Assembly: GCA_964036665.1 (NCBI GenBank)
Contig: OZ038528.1
Span: forward strand, 11,724,501-11,788,500
Reading direction: 5' to 3'
DNA: 64,000 nucleotides
Source: Gordius sp. MW1
Taxonomy: Eukaryota > Nematomorpha > Gordioida > Gordea > Gordiidae
The notes under the pieces are model-generated. The model ran no database searches. It was not told the DNA's origin and saw nothing but the letters and a program-made list of their open reading frames with translations. Below are positions 49,201 through 63,800 of the stretch, piece by piece; within the stretch, counting starts at the first letter, position 1; each line of letters begins with the position of its first letter. A program made the position numbers and the translations under genes.

Positions 49201-51569
49201 AGGATAATAGGATTCTCAAATTGGCCTACTTTTATATGTTTTTTCATGCTCTTTCACATAGAATCAAAAAAAATAAATATTTTTACCTTAAAATTTTTCA
49301 CATATTTTTCTTTCAACCGTATTCATCCGATGAAAGTTGTCGTTTTCAGACGTGGTTTCCATGATAAAAAGTAAAAATTTATCAGAATCAGAAAACTATT
49401 ACTTTGAAATCATGATCGCATAGTGCATTTTTGAAAAATTAAGCACTCACGTTGCGATACAACAAACTAATCGCAACAATAAAACGTTGTCTTTTGTCAA
49501 AATGATAGTTCTCGCAGCTTAAAACCTCTTTTCGGAAGTCAATCGAGGATAATAGGATTCTCAAATTGGCCTACTTTTATATGTTTTTTCATGCTCTTTC
49601 ACATAGAATCAAAAAAAAAATATTTTTAACTCAAAATTTTTCACATATTTTTCTTTGAACCGTATTCATCCGATGAAAGTTGTCGTTTTCAGACGTGGTT
49701 TCCTTGATAAAGAGTGAAAATTTATCAGAATCAGAAAACTATTACTTTGAAATCATGATCGCATAGTGCATTTTTGAAAAATTAAGCACTCACGTTGCGA
49801 TACAACAAACTAATCGCAACAATAAAACGTTGTCTTTTGTCATAATGATAGTTCTCGCAGCTTAAAACCTCTTTTCGGAAGTCAATCGATGATAATAGGA
49901 TTCTCAAATTGGCCTACTTTTATATATTTTTTCATGCTCTTTCACATAGAATCGAAAAAAATAAATATTTTTACCTCAAAATTTTTCACATATGTTTCTT
50001 TCAACCGTATTCATCCGATGAAAGTTGTCGTTTTCTCACGTGGTTTCCATGATAAAAAGTAAAAATTTATCAGAATCAGAAAACTATTACTTTGAAATCA
50101 TGATCGCATAGTGCATTTTTGAAAAATTAAGCACTCACGTTGCGATACAACAAACTAATCGCAACAATAAAACGTTGTCTTTTGTCAAAATAATAGTTCT
50201 CGCAGCTTAAAACCTCTTTTCGGAAGTCAATCGAGGATAATAGGATTCTCAAATTGGCCTACTTTTATATGTTTTTTCATGCTCTTTCACATAGAATCAA
50301 AAAAAAAATATTTTTAACTCAAAATTTTTCACATATTTTTCTTTGAACCGTATTCATCCGATGAAAGTTGTCGTTTTCAGACGTGGTTTCCTTGATAAAA
50401 AGTAAAAATTTATCAGAATCAGAAAACTATTACTTTGAAATCATGATCGCATAGTGCATTTTTGAAAAATTAAGCACTCACGTTGCGATACAACAAACTA
50501 ATCGCAACAATAAAACGTTGTCTTTTGTCAAAATAATAGTTCTCGCAGCTTAAAACCTCTTTTCGGAAGTCAATCGAGGATAATAGGATTCTCAAATTGG
50601 CCTACTTTTATATGTTTTTTCATGCTCTTTCACATAGAATCAAAAAAAAAATATTTTTAACTCAAAATTTTTCACATATTTTTCTTTGAACCGTATTCAT
50701 CCGATGAAAGTTGTCGTTTTCAGTCGTGGTTTCCTTGATAAAAAGTAAAAATTTATCAGAATCAGAAAACTATTACTTTGAAATCATGATCGCATAGTGC
50801 ATTTTTGAAAAATTAAGCACTCACGTTGCGATACAACAAACTAATCGCAACAATAAAACGTTGTCTTTTGTCATAATGATAGTTCTCGCAGCTTAAAACC
50901 TCTTTTCGGAAGTCAATCGATGATAATAGGATTCTCAAATTGGCCTACTTTTATATATTTTTTCATGCTCTTTCACATAGAATCGAAAAAAATAAATATT
51001 TTTACCTCAAAATTTTTCACATATTTTTCTTTCAACCGTATTCATCCGATGAAAGTTGTCGTTTTCTCACGTGGTTTCCATGATAAAAAGTAAAAATTTA
51101 TCAGAATCAGAAAACTATTACTTTGAAATCATGATCGCATAGTGCATTTTTGAAAAATTAAGCACTCACGTTGCGATACAACAAACTAATCGCAACAATA
51201 AAACGTTGTCTTTTGTCAAAATAATAGTTCTCGCAGCTTAAAACCTCTTTTCGGAAGTCAATCGAGGATAATAGGATTCTCAAATTGGCCTACTTTTATA
51301 TGTTTTTTCATGCTCTTTCATATAGAATCAAAAAAAAAATATTTTTAACTCAAAATTTTTCACATATTTTTCTTTGAACCGTATTCATCCGATGAAAGTT
51401 GTCGTTTTCAGACGTGGTTTCCTTGATAAAAAGTAAAAATTTATCAGAATCAGAAAACTATTACTTTGAAATCATGATCGCATAGTGCATTTTTGAAAAA
51501 TTAAGCACTCACGTTGCGATACAACAAACTAATCGCAACAATAAAACGTTGTCTTTTGTCAAAATAATA

Positions 51570-54500
51570 GTTCTCGCAGCTTAAAACCTCTTTTCGGAAG
51601 TCAATCGAGGATAATAGGATTCTCAAATTGGCTTACTTTTATATATTTTTTTATGCTCTTTCACATAGAATCGAAAAAAATAAATATTTTTACCTTAAAA
51701 TTTTTCACATATTTTTCTTTGAACCGTATTCATCCGATGAAAGTTGTCGTTTTCAGACGTGGTTTCCATGATAAAAAGTAAAAATTTATCAGAATCAGAA
51801 AACTATTACTTTAAAATCATGATCGCATAGTGCATTTTTGAAAAATTAAGCACTCACGTTGCGATACAACAAACTAATCGCAACAATAAAACGTTGTCTT
51901 TTGTCATAATAATAGTTCTCGCAGCTTAAAACCTCTTTTCGGAAGTCAATCGAGGATAATAGGATTCTCAAATTGGCCTACTTTTATATGTTTTTTCATG
52001 CTCTTTCACATAGAATCAAAAAAAAAATATTTTTAACTCAAAATTTTTCACATATTTTTCTTTGAACCGTATTCATCCGATGAAAGTTGTCGTTTTCAGA
52101 CGTGGTTTCCTTGATAAAAAGTAAAAATTTATCAGAATCAGAAAACTATTACTTTGAAATCATGATCGCATAGTGCATTTTTGAAAAATTAAGCACTCAC
52201 GTTGCGATACAACAAACTAATCGCAACAATAAAACGTTGTCTTTTGTCATAATGATAGTTCTCGCAGCTTAAAACCTCTTTTCGGAAGTCAATCGATGAT
52301 AATAGGATTCTCAAATTGGCCTACTTTTATATATTTTTTCATGCTCTTTCACATAGAATCGAAAAAAATAAATATTTTTACCTCAAAATTTTTCACATAT
52401 TTTTCTTTCAACCGTATTCATCCGATGAAAGTTGTCGTTTTCTCACGTGGTTTCCATGATAAAAAGTAAAAATTTATCAGAATCAGAAAACTATTACTTT
52501 GAAATCATGATCGCATAGTGCATTTTTGAAAAATTAAGCACTCACGTTGCGATACAACAAACTAATCGCAACAATAAAACGTTGTCTTTTGTCATAATAA
52601 TAGTTCTCGCAGCTTAAAACCTCTTTTCGGAAGTCAATCGATGATAATAGGATTCTCAAATTGGCCTACTTTTATATATTTTTTCATGCTCTTTCACATA
52701 GAATCGAAAAAAATAAATATTTTTACCTCAAAATTTTTCACATATTTTTCTTTCAACCGTATTCATCCGATGAAAGTTGTCGTTTTCTCACGTGGTTTCC
52801 ATGATAAAAAGTAAAAATTTATCAGAATCAGAAAACTATTACTTTGAAATCATGATCGCATAGTGCATTTTTGAAAAATTAAGCACTCACGTTGCGATAC
52901 AACAAACTAATCGCAACAATAAAACGTTGTCTTTTGTCAAAATGATAGTTCTCGCAGCTTAAAACCTCTTTTCGGAAGTCAATCGAGGATAATAGGATTC
53001 TCAAATTGGCTTACTTTTATATATTTTTTTATGCTCTTTCACATAGAATCGAAACAATAAATATTTTTACCTTAAAATTTTTCACATATTTTTCTTTGAA
53101 CCGTATTCATCCGATGAAAGTTGTTGTTTTCAGACCTGGTTTCCATGATAAAAAGTAAAAATTTATCAGAATCAGAAAACTATTACTTTGAAATCATGAT
53201 CGCATAGTGCATTTTTGAAAAATTAAGCACTCACGTTGCGATACAACGTTGTCTTTTGTCAAAATGATAGTTCTCGCAGCTTAAAACCTCTTTTCGGAAG
53301 TCAATCGAGGATAATAGGATTCTCAAATTGGCCTACTTTTATATATTTTTTCATGCTCTTTCACATAGAATCAAAAAAAAATATTTTTACCTCAAAATTT
53401 TCACACATTTTTCTTTGAACCGTATTCATCCGATGAAAGTTGTCGTTTTCCGACGTGGTTTCCATGATAAAAAGTAAAAATTTATCAGAATCAGAAAACT
53501 ATTACTTTGAAATCATGATCGCATAGTGCATTTTTGAAAAATTAAGCACTCACGTTGCGATACAACAAACTAATCGCAACAATAAAACGTTGTCTTTTGT
53601 CAAAATGATAGTTCTCGCAGCTTAAAACCTCTTTTCGGAAGTCAATCGAGAATAATAGGATTCTCAAATTGGCCTACTTTTATATATTTTTTTATGCTCT
53701 TTCACATAGAATCGAAAAAAATAAATATTTTTACCTTAAAATTTTCACATATTTTTCTTTGAACCGTATTCATCCGATGAAAGTTGTCGTTTTCAGACGT
53801 GGTTTCCATGATAAAAAGTAAAAATTTATCAGAATCAGAAAACTATTACTTTGAAATCATGATCGCATAGTGCATTTTTGAAAAATTAAGCACTCACGTT
53901 GCGATACAACAAACTAATCGCAACAATAAAACGTTGTCTTTTGTCAAAATGATAGTTCTCGCAGCTTAAAACCTCTTTTCGGAAGTCAATCGAGAATAAT
54001 AGGATTCTCAAATTGGCCTACTTTTATATATTTTTTTATGCTCTTTCACATAGAATCGAAAAAAATAAATATTTTTACCTCAAAATTTTTTACATATTTT
54101 TCTTTCAACCGTATTCATCCGATGAAAGTTGTCGTTTTCTCACGTGGTTTCCATGATAAAAAGTAAAAATTTATCAGAATCAGAAAACTATTACTTTGAA
54201 ATCATGATCGCATAGTGCATTTTTGAAAAATTAAGCACTCACGTTGCGATACAACAAACTAATCGCAACAATAAAACGTTGTCTTTTGTCATAATAATAG
54301 TTCTCGCAGCTTAAAACCTCTTTTCGGAAGTCAATCGATGATAATAGGATTCTCAAATTGGCCTACTTTTATATATTTTTTCATGCTCTTTCACATAGAA
54401 TCGAAAAAAATAAATATTTTTACCTCAAAATTTTTCACATATTTTTCTTTCAACCGTATTCATCCGATGAAAGTTGTCGTTTTCTCACGTGGTTTCCATG

Positions 54501-57500
54501 ATAAAAAGTAAAAATTTATCAGAATCAGAAAACTATTACTTTGAAATCATGATCGCATAGTGCATTTTTGAAAAATTAAGCACTCACGTTGCGATACAAC
54601 AAACTAATCGCAACAATAAAACGTTGTCTTTTGTCATAATAATAGTTCTCGCAGCTTAAAACCTCTTTTCGGAAGTCAATCGAGGATAATAGGATTCTCA
54701 AATTGGCCTACTTTTATATGTTTTTTCATGCTCTTTCACATAGAATCAAAAAAAAATATTTTTAACTCAAAATTTTTCACATATTTTTCTTTCAACCGTA
54801 TTCATCCGATGAAAGTTGTCGTTTTCTCACGTGGTTTCCATAATAAAAAGTAAAAATTTATCAGAATCAGAAAACTATTACTTTGAAATCATGATCGCAT
54901 AGTGCATTTTTGAAAAATTAAGCACTCACGTTGCGATACAACAAACTAATCGCAACAATAAAACGTTGTCTTTTGTCATAATGATAGTTCTCGCAGCTTA
55001 AAACCTCTTTTCGGAAGTCAATCGAGGATAATAGGATTCTCAAATTGGCCTACTTTTATATGTTTTTTCATGCTCTTTTACATAGAATCGAAAAAAAATA
55101 AATATTTTTACCTCAAAATTTTTCACATATTTTTCTTTCAACCGTATTCATCCGATGAAAGTTGTCGTTTTCTCACGTGGTTTCCATAATAAAAAGTAAA
55201 AATTTATCAGAATCAGAAAACTATTACTTTGAAATCATGATCGCATAGTGCATTTTTGAAAAATTAAGCACTCACGTTGCGATACAACAAACTAATCGCA
55301 ACAATAAAACGTTGTCTTTTGTCAAAATGATAGTTCTCGCAGCTTAAAACCTCTTTTCGGAAGTCAATCGAGGATAATAGGATTCTCAAATTGGCCTACT
55401 TTTATATGTTTTTTCATGCTCTTTCACATAGAATCAAAAAAAATAAATATTTTTACCTTAAAATTTTTCACATATTTTTCTTTCAACCGTATTCATCCGA
55501 TGAAAGTTGTCGTTTTCAGACGTGGTTTCCATGATAAAAAGTAAAAATTTATCAGAATCAGAAAACTATTACTTTGAAATCATGATCGCATAGTGCATTT
55601 TTGAAAAATTAAGCACTCACGTTGCGATACAACAAACTAATCGCAACAATAAAACGTTGTCTTTTGTCAAAATGATAGTTCTCGCAGCTTAAAACCTCTT
55701 TTCGGAAGTCAATCGAGGATAATAGGATTCTCAAATTGGCCTACTTTTATATGTTTTTTCATGCTCTTTCACATAGAATCAAAAAAAAAATATTTTTAAC
55801 TCAAAATTTTTCACATATTTTTCTTTGAACCGTATTCATCCGATGAAAGTTGTCGTTTTCAGACGTGGTTTCCTTGATAAAGAGTGAAAATTTATCAGAA
55901 TCAGAAAACTATTACTTTGAAATCATGATCGCATAGTGCATTTTTGAAAAATTAAGCACTCACGTTGCGATACAACAAACTAATCGCAACAATAAAACGT
56001 TGTCTTTTGTCATAATGATAGTTCTCGCAGCTTAAAACCTCTTTTCGGAAGTCAATCGATGATAATAGGATTCTCAAATTGGCCTACTTTTATATATTTT
56101 TTCATGCTCTTTCACATAGAATCGAAAAAAATAAATATTTTTACCTCAAAATTTTTCACATATGTTTCTTTCAACCGTATTCATCCGATGAAAGTTGTCG
56201 TTTTCTCACGTGGTTTCCATGATAAAAAGTAAAAATTTATCAGAATCAGAAAACTATTACTTTGAAATCATGATCGCATAGTGCATTTTTGAAAAATTAA
56301 GCACTCACGTTGCGATACAACAAACTAATCGCAACAATAAAACGTTGTCTTTTGTCAAAATAATAGTTCTCGCAGCTTAAAACCTCTTTTCGGAAGTCAA
56401 TCGAGGATAATAGGATTCTCAAATTGGCCTACTTTTATATGTTTTTTCATGCTCTTTCACATAGAATCAAAAAAAAAATATTTTTAACTCAAAATTTTTC
56501 ACATATTTTTCTTTGAACCGTATTCATCCGATGAAAGTTGTCGTTTTCAGACGTGGTTTCCTTGATAAAAAGTAAAAATTTATCAGAATCAGAAAACTAT
56601 TACTTTGAAATCATGATCGCATAGTGCATTTTTGAAAAATTAAGCACTCACGTTGCGATACAACAAACTAATCGCAACAATAAAACGTTGTCTTTTGTCA
56701 AAATAATAGTTCTCGCAGCTTAAAACCTCTTTTCGGAAGTCAATCGAGGATAATAGGATTCTCAAATTGGCCTACTTTTATATGTTTTTTCATGCTCTTT
56801 CACATAGAATCAAAAAAAAAATATTTTTAACTCAAAATTTTTCACATATTTTTCTTTGAACCGTATTCATCCGATGAAAGTTGTCGTTTTCAGTCGTGGT
56901 TTCCTTGATAAAAAGTAAAAATTTATCAGAATCAGAAAACTATTACTTTGAAATCATGATCGCATAGTGCATTTTTGAAAAATTAAGCACTCACGTTGCG
57001 ATACAACAAACTAATCGCAACAATAAAACGTTGTCTTTTGTCATAATGATAGTTCTCGCAGCTTAAAACCTCTTTTCGGAAGTCAATCGATGATAATAGG
57101 ATTCTCAAATTGGCCTACTTTTATATATTTTTTCATGCTCTTTCACATAGAATCGAAAAAAATAAATATTTTTACCTCAAAATTTTTCACATATTTTTCT
57201 TTCAACCGTATTCATCCGATGAAAGTTGTCGTTTTCTCACGTGGTTTCCATGATAAAAAGTAAAAATTTATCAGAATCAGAAAACTATTACTTTGAAATC
57301 ATGATCGCATAGTGCATTTTTGAAAAATTAAGCACTCACGTTGCGATACAACAAACTAATCGCAACAATAAAACGTTGTCTTTTGTCAAAATAATAGTTC
57401 TCGCAGCTTAAAACCTCTTTTCGGAAGTCAATCGAGGATAATAGGATTCTCAAATTGGCCTACTTTTATATGTTTTTTCATGCTCTTTCATATAGAATCA

Positions 57501-57800
57501 AAAAAAAAATATTTTTAACTCAAAATTTTTCACATATTTTTCTTTGAACCGTATTCATCCGATGAAAGTTGTCGTTTTCAGACGTGGTTTCCTTGATAAA
57601 AAGTAAAAATTTATCAGAATCAGAAAACTATTACTTTGAAATCATGATCGCATAGTGCATTTTTGAAAAATTAAGCACTCACGTTGCGATACAACAAACT
57701 AATCGCAACAATAAAACGTTGTCTTTTGTCAAAATAATAGTTCTCGCAGCTTAAAACCTCTTTTCGGAAGTCAATCGAGGATAATAGGATTCTCAAATTG
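51570..57800. repeat. 18-monomer block, copy 2 (6170 bp)
   Basis: Second copy of the 18-mer. I compared many individual rare variants and found none that differ between the two copies, including A-run lengths next to several of them. The match stops near 57803, where this copy has GGCCTACTTTTATATG and copy 1 (51633) has GGCTTACTTTTATATA. The last short monomer of the window (53235) lies in this copy. Confidence 0.9.
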
Positions 57801-60800
57801 GCCTACTTTTATATGTTTTTTCATGCTCTTTCACATAGAATCAAAAAAAAAAATATTTTTACCTTAAAATTTTTCACATATTTTTCTTTCAACCGTATTC
57901 ATCCGATGAAAGTTGTCGTTTTCAGACGTGGTTTCCATGATAAAAAGTAAAAATTTATCAGAATCAGAAAACTATTACTTTGAAATCATGATCGCATAGT
58001 GCATTTTTGAAAAATTAAGCACTCACGTTGCGATACAACAAACTAATCGCAACAATAAAACGTTGTCTTTTGTCAAAATGATAGTTCTCGCAGCTTAAAA
58101 CCTCTTTTCGGAAGTCAATCGAGGATAATAGGATTCTCAAATTGGCTTACTTTTATATATTTTTTTATGCTCTTTCACATAGAATCGAAAAAAATAAATA
58201 TTTTTACCTTAAAATTTTTCACATATTTTTCTTTGAACCGTATTCATCCGATGAAAGTTGTCGTTTTCAGACGTGGTTTCCATGATAAAAAGTAAAAATT
58301 TATCAGAATCAGAAAACTATTACTTTGAAATCATGATCGAATAGTGCATTTTTGAAAAATTAAGCACTCACGTTGCGATACAACAAACTAATCGCAACAA
58401 TAAAACCTTGTCTTTTGTCAAAATGATAGTTCTCGCAGCTTAAAACCTCTTTTCGGAAGTCAATCGAGGATAATAGGATTCTCAAATTGGCTTACTTTTA
58501 TATATTTTTTCATGCTCTTTCACATAGAATCGAAAAAAATAAATATTTTTACCTTAAAATTTTTCACATATTTTTCTTTCAACCGTATTCATCCGATGAA
58601 AGTTGTCGTTTTCAGACGTGGTTTCCATGATAAAAAGTAAAAATTTATCAGAATCAGAAAACTATTACTTTGAAATCATGATCGCATAGTGCATTTTTGA
58701 AAAATTAAGCACTCACGTTGCGATACAACAAACTAATCGCAACAATAAAACGTTGTCTTTTGTCAAAATGATAGTTCTCGCAGCTTAAAACCTCTTTTCG
58801 GAAGTCAATCGAGGATAATAGGATTCTCAAATTGGCTTACTTTTATATGCTTTTTCATGCTCTTTCACATAGAATCAAAAAAAAATATTTTTACCTCAAA
58901 ATTTTTCACATATTTTTCTTTGAACCGTATTCATCCGATGAAAGTTGTCGTTTTCAGACGTGGTTTCCTTGATAAAAAGTAAAAATTTATCAGAATCAGA
59001 AAACTATTACTTTGAAATCATGATCGCATAGTGCATTTTTGAAAAATTAAGCACTCACGTTGCGATACAACAAACTAATCGCAACAATAAAACGTTGTCT
59101 TTTGTCATAATGATAGTTCTCGCAGCTTAAAACCTCTTTTCGGAAGTCAATCGATGATAATAGGATTCTCAAATTGGCCTACTTTTATATATTTTTTCAT
59201 GCTCTTTCACATAGAATCGAAAAAAATAAATATTTTTACCTCTAAATTTTTCACATATTTTTCTTTCAACCGTATTCATCCGATGAAAGTTGTCGTTTTC
59301 TCACGTGGTTTCCATGATAAAAAGTAAAAATTTGTCAGAATCAGAAAACTATTACTTTGAAATCATGATCGCATAGTGCATTTTTGAAAAATTAAGCACT
59401 CACGTTGCGATACAACAAACTAATCGCAACAATAAAACGTTGCCTTTTGTCAAAATGATAGTTCTCGCAGCTTAAAACCTCTTTTCGGAAGTCAATCGAG
59501 GATAATAGGATTCTCAAATTGGCTTACTTTTATATATTTTTTCATGCTCTTTCACATAGAATCGAAAAAAAAAATATTTTTACCTCAAAATTTTTCACAT
59601 ATTTTTCTTTGAACCGTATTCATCCGATGAAAGTTGTCGTTTTCAGACGTGGTTTCCATGATAAAAAGTAAAAATTTATCAGAATCAGAAAACTATTACT
59701 TTGAAATCATGATCGCATAGTGCATTTTTGAAAAATTAAGCACTCACGTTGCGATACAACAAACTAATCGCAACAATAAAACGTTGTCTTTTGTCAAAAT
59801 GATAGTTCTCGCAGCTTAAAACCTCTTTTCGGAAGTCAATCGAGGATAATAGGATTCTCAAATTGGCTAACTTTTATATATTTTTTCATGCTCTTTCACA
59901 TAAAATCGAAAAAAAAATATTTTTACCTCAAAATTTTTCACATATTTTTCTTTGAACCGTATTCATCCGAAGAAAGTTGTCGTTTTCAGACGTGGTTTCC
60001 ATGATAAAAAGTAAAAATTTATCAGAATCAGAAAACTATTACTTTGAAATCATGATCGCATAGTGCATTTTTGAAAAATTAAGCACTCACGTTGCGATAC
60101 AACAAACTAATCGCAACAATAAAACGTTGTCTTTTGTCAAAATGATAGTTCTCGCAGCTTAAAACCTCTTTTCGGAAGTCAATCGAGGATAATAGGATTC
60201 TCAAATTGGCCTACTTTTATATATTTTTCCATGCTCTTTAACATAGAATCAAAAAAAATAAATATTTTTACCTCAAAATATTTCACATATTTTTCTTTCA
60301 ACCGTATTCATCCGATGAAAGTTGTCGTTTTCAGACGTGGTTTCCATGATAAAAAGTAAAAATTTATCAGAATCAGAAAACTATTACTTTGAAATCATGA
60401 TCGCATAGTGCATTTTTGAAAAATTAAGCACTCACGTTGCGATACAACAAACTAATCGCAACAATAAAACGTTGTCTTTTGTCAAAATGATAGTTCTCGC
60501 AGCTTAAAACCTCTTTTCGGAAGTCAATCGAGGATAATAGGATTCTCAAATTGGCTTACTTTTATATATTTTTTTATGCTCTTTCACATAGAATCGAAAA
60601 AAATAAATATTTTTACCTTAAAATTTTTCACATATTTTTTTTTGAACCGTATTCATCCGATGAAAGTTGTCGTTTTCAGACGTGGTTTCCATGATAAAAA
60701 GTAAAAATTTATCAGAATCAGAAAACTATTACTTTGAAATCATGATCGAATAGTGCATTTTTGAAAAATTAAGCACTCACGTTGCGATACAACAAACTAA

Positions 60801-63800
60801 TCGCAACAATAAAACGTTGTCTTTTGTCAAAATGATAGTTCTCGCAGCTTAAAACCTCTTTTCGGAAGTCAATCGAGGATAATTCAAATTGGCCTACTTT
60901 TATATGTTTTTTCATGCTCTTTCACATAGAATCAAAAAAAAAAAATATTTTTACCTCAAAATTTTTCACATATTTTTCTTTGAACCGTATTCATCCGATG
61001 AAAGTTGTCGTTTTCAGACGTGGTTTCCTTGATAAAAAGTAAAAATTTATCAGAATCAGAAAACTATTACTTTGAAATCATGATCGCATAGTGCATTTTT
61101 GAAAAATTAAGCACTCACGTTGCGATACAACAAACTAATCGCAACAATAAAACGTTGTCTTTTGTCATAATGATAGTTCTCGCAGCTTAAAACCTCTTTT
61201 CGGAAGTCAATCGATGATAATAGGATTCTCAAATTGGCCTACTTTTATATATTTTTTCATGCTCTTTCACATAGAATCGAAAAAAATAAATATTTTTACC
61301 TCTAAATTTTTCACATATTTTTCTTTCAACCGTATTCATCCGATGAAAGTTGTCGTTTTCTCACGTGGTTTCCATGATAAAAAGTAAAAATTTGTCAGAA
61401 TCAGAAAACTATTACTTTGAAATCATGATCGCATAGTGCATTTTTTAAAAATTAAGCACTCACGTTGCGATACAACAAACTAATCGCAACAATAAAACGT
61501 TGTCTTTTGTCAAAATGATAGTTCTCGCAGCTTAAAACCTCTTTTCGGAAGTCAATCGAGGATAATAGGATTCTCAAATTGGCTTACTTTTATATATTTT
61601 TTTATGCTCTTTCACATAGAATCGAAAAAAATAAATATTTTTACCTTAAAATATTTCACATATTTTTCTTTGAACCGTATTCATCCGATGAAAGTTGTCG
61701 TTTTCAGACGTGGTTTCCTTGATAAAAAGTAAAAATTTATCAGAATCAGAAAACTATTACTTTGAAATCATGATCGCATAGTGCATTTTTGAAAAATTAA
61801 GCACTCACGTTGCGATACAACAAACTAATCGCAACAATAAAACGTTGTTTTTTGTCAAAATGATAGTTCTCGCAGCTTAAAACCTCTTTTCGGAAGTCAA
61901 TAGAGGATAATAGGATTCTCAAATTGGCCTACTTTTATATATTTTTTCATGCTTTTTCACATAGAATCAAAAAAAATAAATATTTTTACCTCAAAATTTT
62001 TCACATATTTTTCTTTGAACCGTATTCATCCGATGAAAGTTGTCGTTTTCAGATGTGGTTTCCTTGATAAAAAGTAAAAATTTATCAGAATCAGAAAACT
62101 ATTACTTTGAAATCATGATCGCATAGTGCATTTTTGAAAAATTAAGCACTCACGTTTCGATACAACAAACTAATCGCAACAATAAAACGTTGTCTTTTGT
62201 CATAATGATAGTTCTCGCAGCTTAAAACCTCTTTTCGGAAGTCAATCGAGGATAATAGGATTCTCAAATTGGCTTACTTTTATATATTTTTTCATGCTCT
62301 TTCACATAGAATCGAAAAAAAAAAATTTTTACCTCAAAATTTTTCACATATTTTTCTTTGAACCGTATTCATCCGATGAAAGTTGTCGTTTTCAGACGTG
62401 GTTTCCATGATAAAAAGTAAAAATTTATCAGAATCAGAAAACTATTACTTTGAAATCATGATCGCATAGTGCATTTTTGAAAAATTAAGCACTCACGTTG
62501 CGATACAACAAACTAATCGCAACAATAAAACGTTGTCTTTTGTCAAAATGATACTTCTCGCAGCTTAAAACCTCTTTTCGGAAGTCAATCGAGGATAATA
62601 GGATTCTCAAATTGGCTTACTTTTATATATTTTTTCATGCTCTTTCACATAGAATCGAAAAAAAAAAATTTTTACCTCAAAATTTTTCACATATTTTTCT
62701 TTGAACCGTATTCATCCGATGAAAGTTGTCGTTTTCAGACGTGGTTTCCATGATAAAAAGTAAAAATTTATCAGAATCAGAAAACTATTACTTTGAAATC
62801 ATGATCGCATAGTGCATTTTTGAAAAATTAAGCACTCACGTTGCGATACAACAAACTAATCGCAACAATAAAACGTTGTCTTTTGTCAAAATGATACTTC
62901 TCGCAGCTTAAAACCTCTTTTCGGAAGTCAATCGAGGATAATAGGATTCTCAAATTGGCTTACTTTTATATATTTTTTCATGCTCTTTCACATAAAATCG
63001 AAAAAAAAATATTTTTACCTCAAAATTTTTCACATATTTTTCTTTGAACCGTATTCATCCGAAGAAAGTTGTCGTTTTCAGACGTGGTTTCCATGATAAA
63101 AAGTAAAAAATTATCAGAATCAGAAAACTATTACTTTGAAATCATGATCGCATAGTGCATTTTTGAAAAATTAAGCACTCACGTTGCGATACAACAAACT
63201 AATCGCAACAATAAAACGTTGTCTTTTGTCAAAATAATAGTTCTCGCAGCTTAAAACCTCTTTTCGGAAGTAAATCGAGGATAATAGGATTCTCAAATTG
63301 GCCTACTTTTATATGTTTTTTCATGCTCTTTCACATAGAATCAAAAAAAAATATTTTTAACTCAAAATTTTTCACATATTTTTCTTTGAACCGTATTCAT
63401 CCGATGAAAGTTGTCGTTTTGAGACGTGGTTTCCTTGATAAAAAGTAAAAATTTATCAGAATCAGAAAACTATTACTTTGAAATCATGATCGCATAGTGC
63501 ATTTTTGAAAAATTAAGCACTCACGTTGCGATACAACAAACTAATCGCAACAATAAAACGTTGTCTTTTGTCATAATGATAGTTCTCGCAGCTTAAAACC
63601 TCTTTTCGGAAGTCAATCGATGATAATAGGATTCTCAAATTGGCCTACTTTTATATATTTTTTCATGCTCTTTCACATAGAATCGAAAAAAATAAATATT
63701 TTTACCTCAAAATTTTTCACATATTTTTCTTTCAACCGTATTCATCCGATGAAAGTTGTCGTTTTCTCACGTGGTTTCCATGATAAAAAGTAAAAATTTA

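Larger units (their letters stand above)
45400..51569. repeat. 18-monomer block, copy 1 (6170 bp)
   Basis: Matches the next 6.2 kb at exactly 6170 bp, which equals 17 x 344 + 322 (17 long units and one short). Markers: CTTTAAAATCATG (about 45641; 51811), CGAAACAATAAAT (about 46880; 53050), short landmark (47065; 53235), CTCTTTTACATAG (about 48903; 55073), AAAGAGTGAAAA (49710; 55880), ATATGTTTCTTTC (about 49990; 56160), CAGTCGTGG (about 50721; 56891) and TTTCATATAGAATC (about 51316; 57486). The left edge lies after AAAATGATAG near 45396, where the corresponding position in the next copy reads AAAATAATAG. Confidence 0.9.
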
